DNA of 64,000 bases from CAVPDA01 sp963702495 (GTDB taxonomy: Bacteria; Pseudomonadota; Gammaproteobacteria; Burkholderiales; Rhodocyclaceae). The DNA lies in assembly GCA_963702495.1 (NCBI GenBank), contig CAVPDA010000022.1, forward strand, positions 1 to 64,000, given 5' to 3'. Below the pieces are notes generated by a model that saw only the letters and a list, made by a program, of their open reading frames with translations, ran no database searches and was not told the DNA's origin. The position numbers and the translations under genes were made by a program. Positions 63,293 to 64,000 of the stretch are shown in pieces. Each line of letters starts with the position of its first letter. The first letter of the stretch is position 1.

Positions 63293-64000
63293 ATGCAGGA
63301 ACGACACTACCTCACGCCGCTGTTCGAAGCCGCGTCCGTGGCCATCATTGGCGCAAGCGAACGCCTGGGTTCGATCGGCGCCGTGCTCGTGCGCAACATG
63401 CTGGACGCCGGCTACCAGGGCAGACTCTTTGCGGTCAATCCGAAGCACGAGAGGATCTTCGATCTTCATTCCTACGCAACGGTCGAAGATATCCCTCAGC
63501 GTCTCGATCTGGCCGTGATCGCGACCAACGCCGCCGCGGTGCCCGCAATCATGGAAGCATGCGGGCGTGCCGGGGTGCGCGCGGCGATCGTCATCTCAGC
63601 CGGCTTCTCCGAGGTGGGGCGGCAGGGGGCTGCCCTTGAACGAGCCGTTCTGGAGAGCGCGCGCCGCCACCGCATACGCCTCGTCGGCCCCAACTGTCTC
63701 GGCGTCCTGCGTCCCGAGATCGGCCTCAATGCCACATTTGCTCGCGGTGGTGCGAGCGCCGGCTCGATCGGCCTCGTCTCCCAGTCCGGCGCCCTGTGCA
63801 CCGCGATTCTGGACTGGGCGAAACCAAACGGCGTGGGCTTCTCCAGCGTGATCTCCGTCGGTGGCTCCTCGGAGGTAGAGTTCGGCGAGTTCCTGGACTA
63901 TCTCGCCACTGATGCGAAGACCGAGAGCATCTTTCTTTACATTGAGGGCATACGCGATGCACGCCGCTTCATGAGCGCCCTGCGGGCCGCCGCGCGCGTC
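63293..64000 (+). CDS. ADP-forming acyl-CoA synthetase, CoA-binding part (runs off the window)
   Basis: The 236 residues visible start MQERHYLTPLFEAASVAIIG and form a CoA-binding Rossmann domain (VAIIGASERLGSIGAVLVRNML, LFAVNPKHERIFDLHSY), followed by a succinyl-CoA ligase-like domain (RLVGPNCLGVLRPEIGLNAT, GSIGLVSQSGALCTAIL, VEFGEFLDYLATD, FLYIEGIRDARRFM). This order matches acetate-CoA ligase (ADP-forming) and Pat-type acetyltransferase proteins. Whether a GNAT domain follows cannot be seen. The gene continues past the right edge. Confidence 0.85.
   Translation, partial: MQERHYLTPLFEAASVAIIGASERLGSIGAVLVRNMLDAGYQGRLFAVNPKHERIFDLHSYATVEDIPQRLDLAVIATNAAAVPAIMEACGRAGVRAAIVISAGFSEVGRQGAALERAVLESARRHRIRLVGPNCLGVLRPEIGLNATFARGGASAGSIGLVSQSGALCTAILDWAKPNGVGFSSVISVGGSSEVEFGEFLDYLATDAKTESIFLYIEGIRDARRFMSALRAAARV

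Overview
The window looks like a chromosome segment of a GC-rich betaproteobacterium. A PHA phasin, a type II citrate synthase, a MalQ of the long form and a dense load of ISL3, ISAs1, IS4, IS1634 and ISKra4 elements would fit a Rhodocyclales/Accumulibacter-like or Burkholderiales genome. This placement is inference from gene content only. No rRNA, complete tRNA or CRISPR array was seen.

Layout. 1-2.8 kb: the 3' end of a tyrosine integrase cut by an IS1380-type remnant, then a ParD/ParE toxin-antitoxin pair with a palindromic operator. 3-6 kb (minus strand): a DUF6880-type protein, a zinc-ribbon protein, a one-TM small protein and a GH19 lysozyme/chitinase-like enzyme. 6.2-7.6 kb: an intact ISL3 element with an 8-bp target duplication. 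7.8-10 kb: a large pentapeptide-repeat protein with a TIR-like C-terminal domain. 11-14 kb: an ISAs1 relic, a SET-domain protein, an EamA-type membrane protein and an intact ISAs1 element with a 10-bp target duplication. 14.5-24.5 kb: metabolic and accessory genes (malQ, a quinone oxidoreductase, an SGNH hydrolase, a transglutaminase, a SHOCT protein) mixed with broken genes (alpha/beta-hydrolase tail, ABC ATPase with an internal deletion, frameshifted ORF, ECF sigma factor with an amber codon). A well-delimited 42-codon gene of unknown function lies at 21.6 kb.

25.7-33.2 kb: the 3' half of a tRNA-Phe next to a second truncated integrase, which is fused to an AraC-type regulator that has lost its DNA-binding end. 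Then comes a same-strand cluster of exported proteins: a DUF2092 protein, a Gly/Pro repeat protein, a large arylsulfatase, an outer-membrane barrel and a DUF3313 lipoprotein. 33-37 kb: an IS4 remnant, a small hypothetical gene and a second intact ISL3 copy. 37-42.6 kb: a methyltransferase with an opal codon, a GT2 glycosyltransferase, a VOC protein, a frameshifted DUF488 gene, a broken DUF4124-glutaredoxin gene and a lipoprotein. 42.8-47.6 kb: a Mut7-C gene split by an IS1634-type element whose own terminal repeat is split by a group II intron. 47.6-53.9 kb: pcm, a glutathione transferase, small proteins, a glutaredoxin-like protein, a DUF411 protein and a VOC protein. 54.2-57.7 kb: an IS4 transposase with a DruA-like N-terminus abutting an ISKra4 element. 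58-64 kb: a SnoaL protein, phasin, citrate synthase, a YkgJ protein, two gene fragments joined back to back, and the start of an ADP-forming acyl-CoA synthetase.

Overall this is a housekeeping-poor, mobile-element-rich accessory region under active gene decay. At least ten coding sequences are truncated, frameshifted or carry a single nonsense codon. The best candidates for undescribed biology are the 42-codon gene with its own promoter and terminator, the modular pentapeptide-repeat/TIR-like protein, and the exported sulfatase cluster. The clearest structural result is the three-level nest Mut7-C gene > IS1634 > group II intron, whose interrupted reading frame can be restored to the base.
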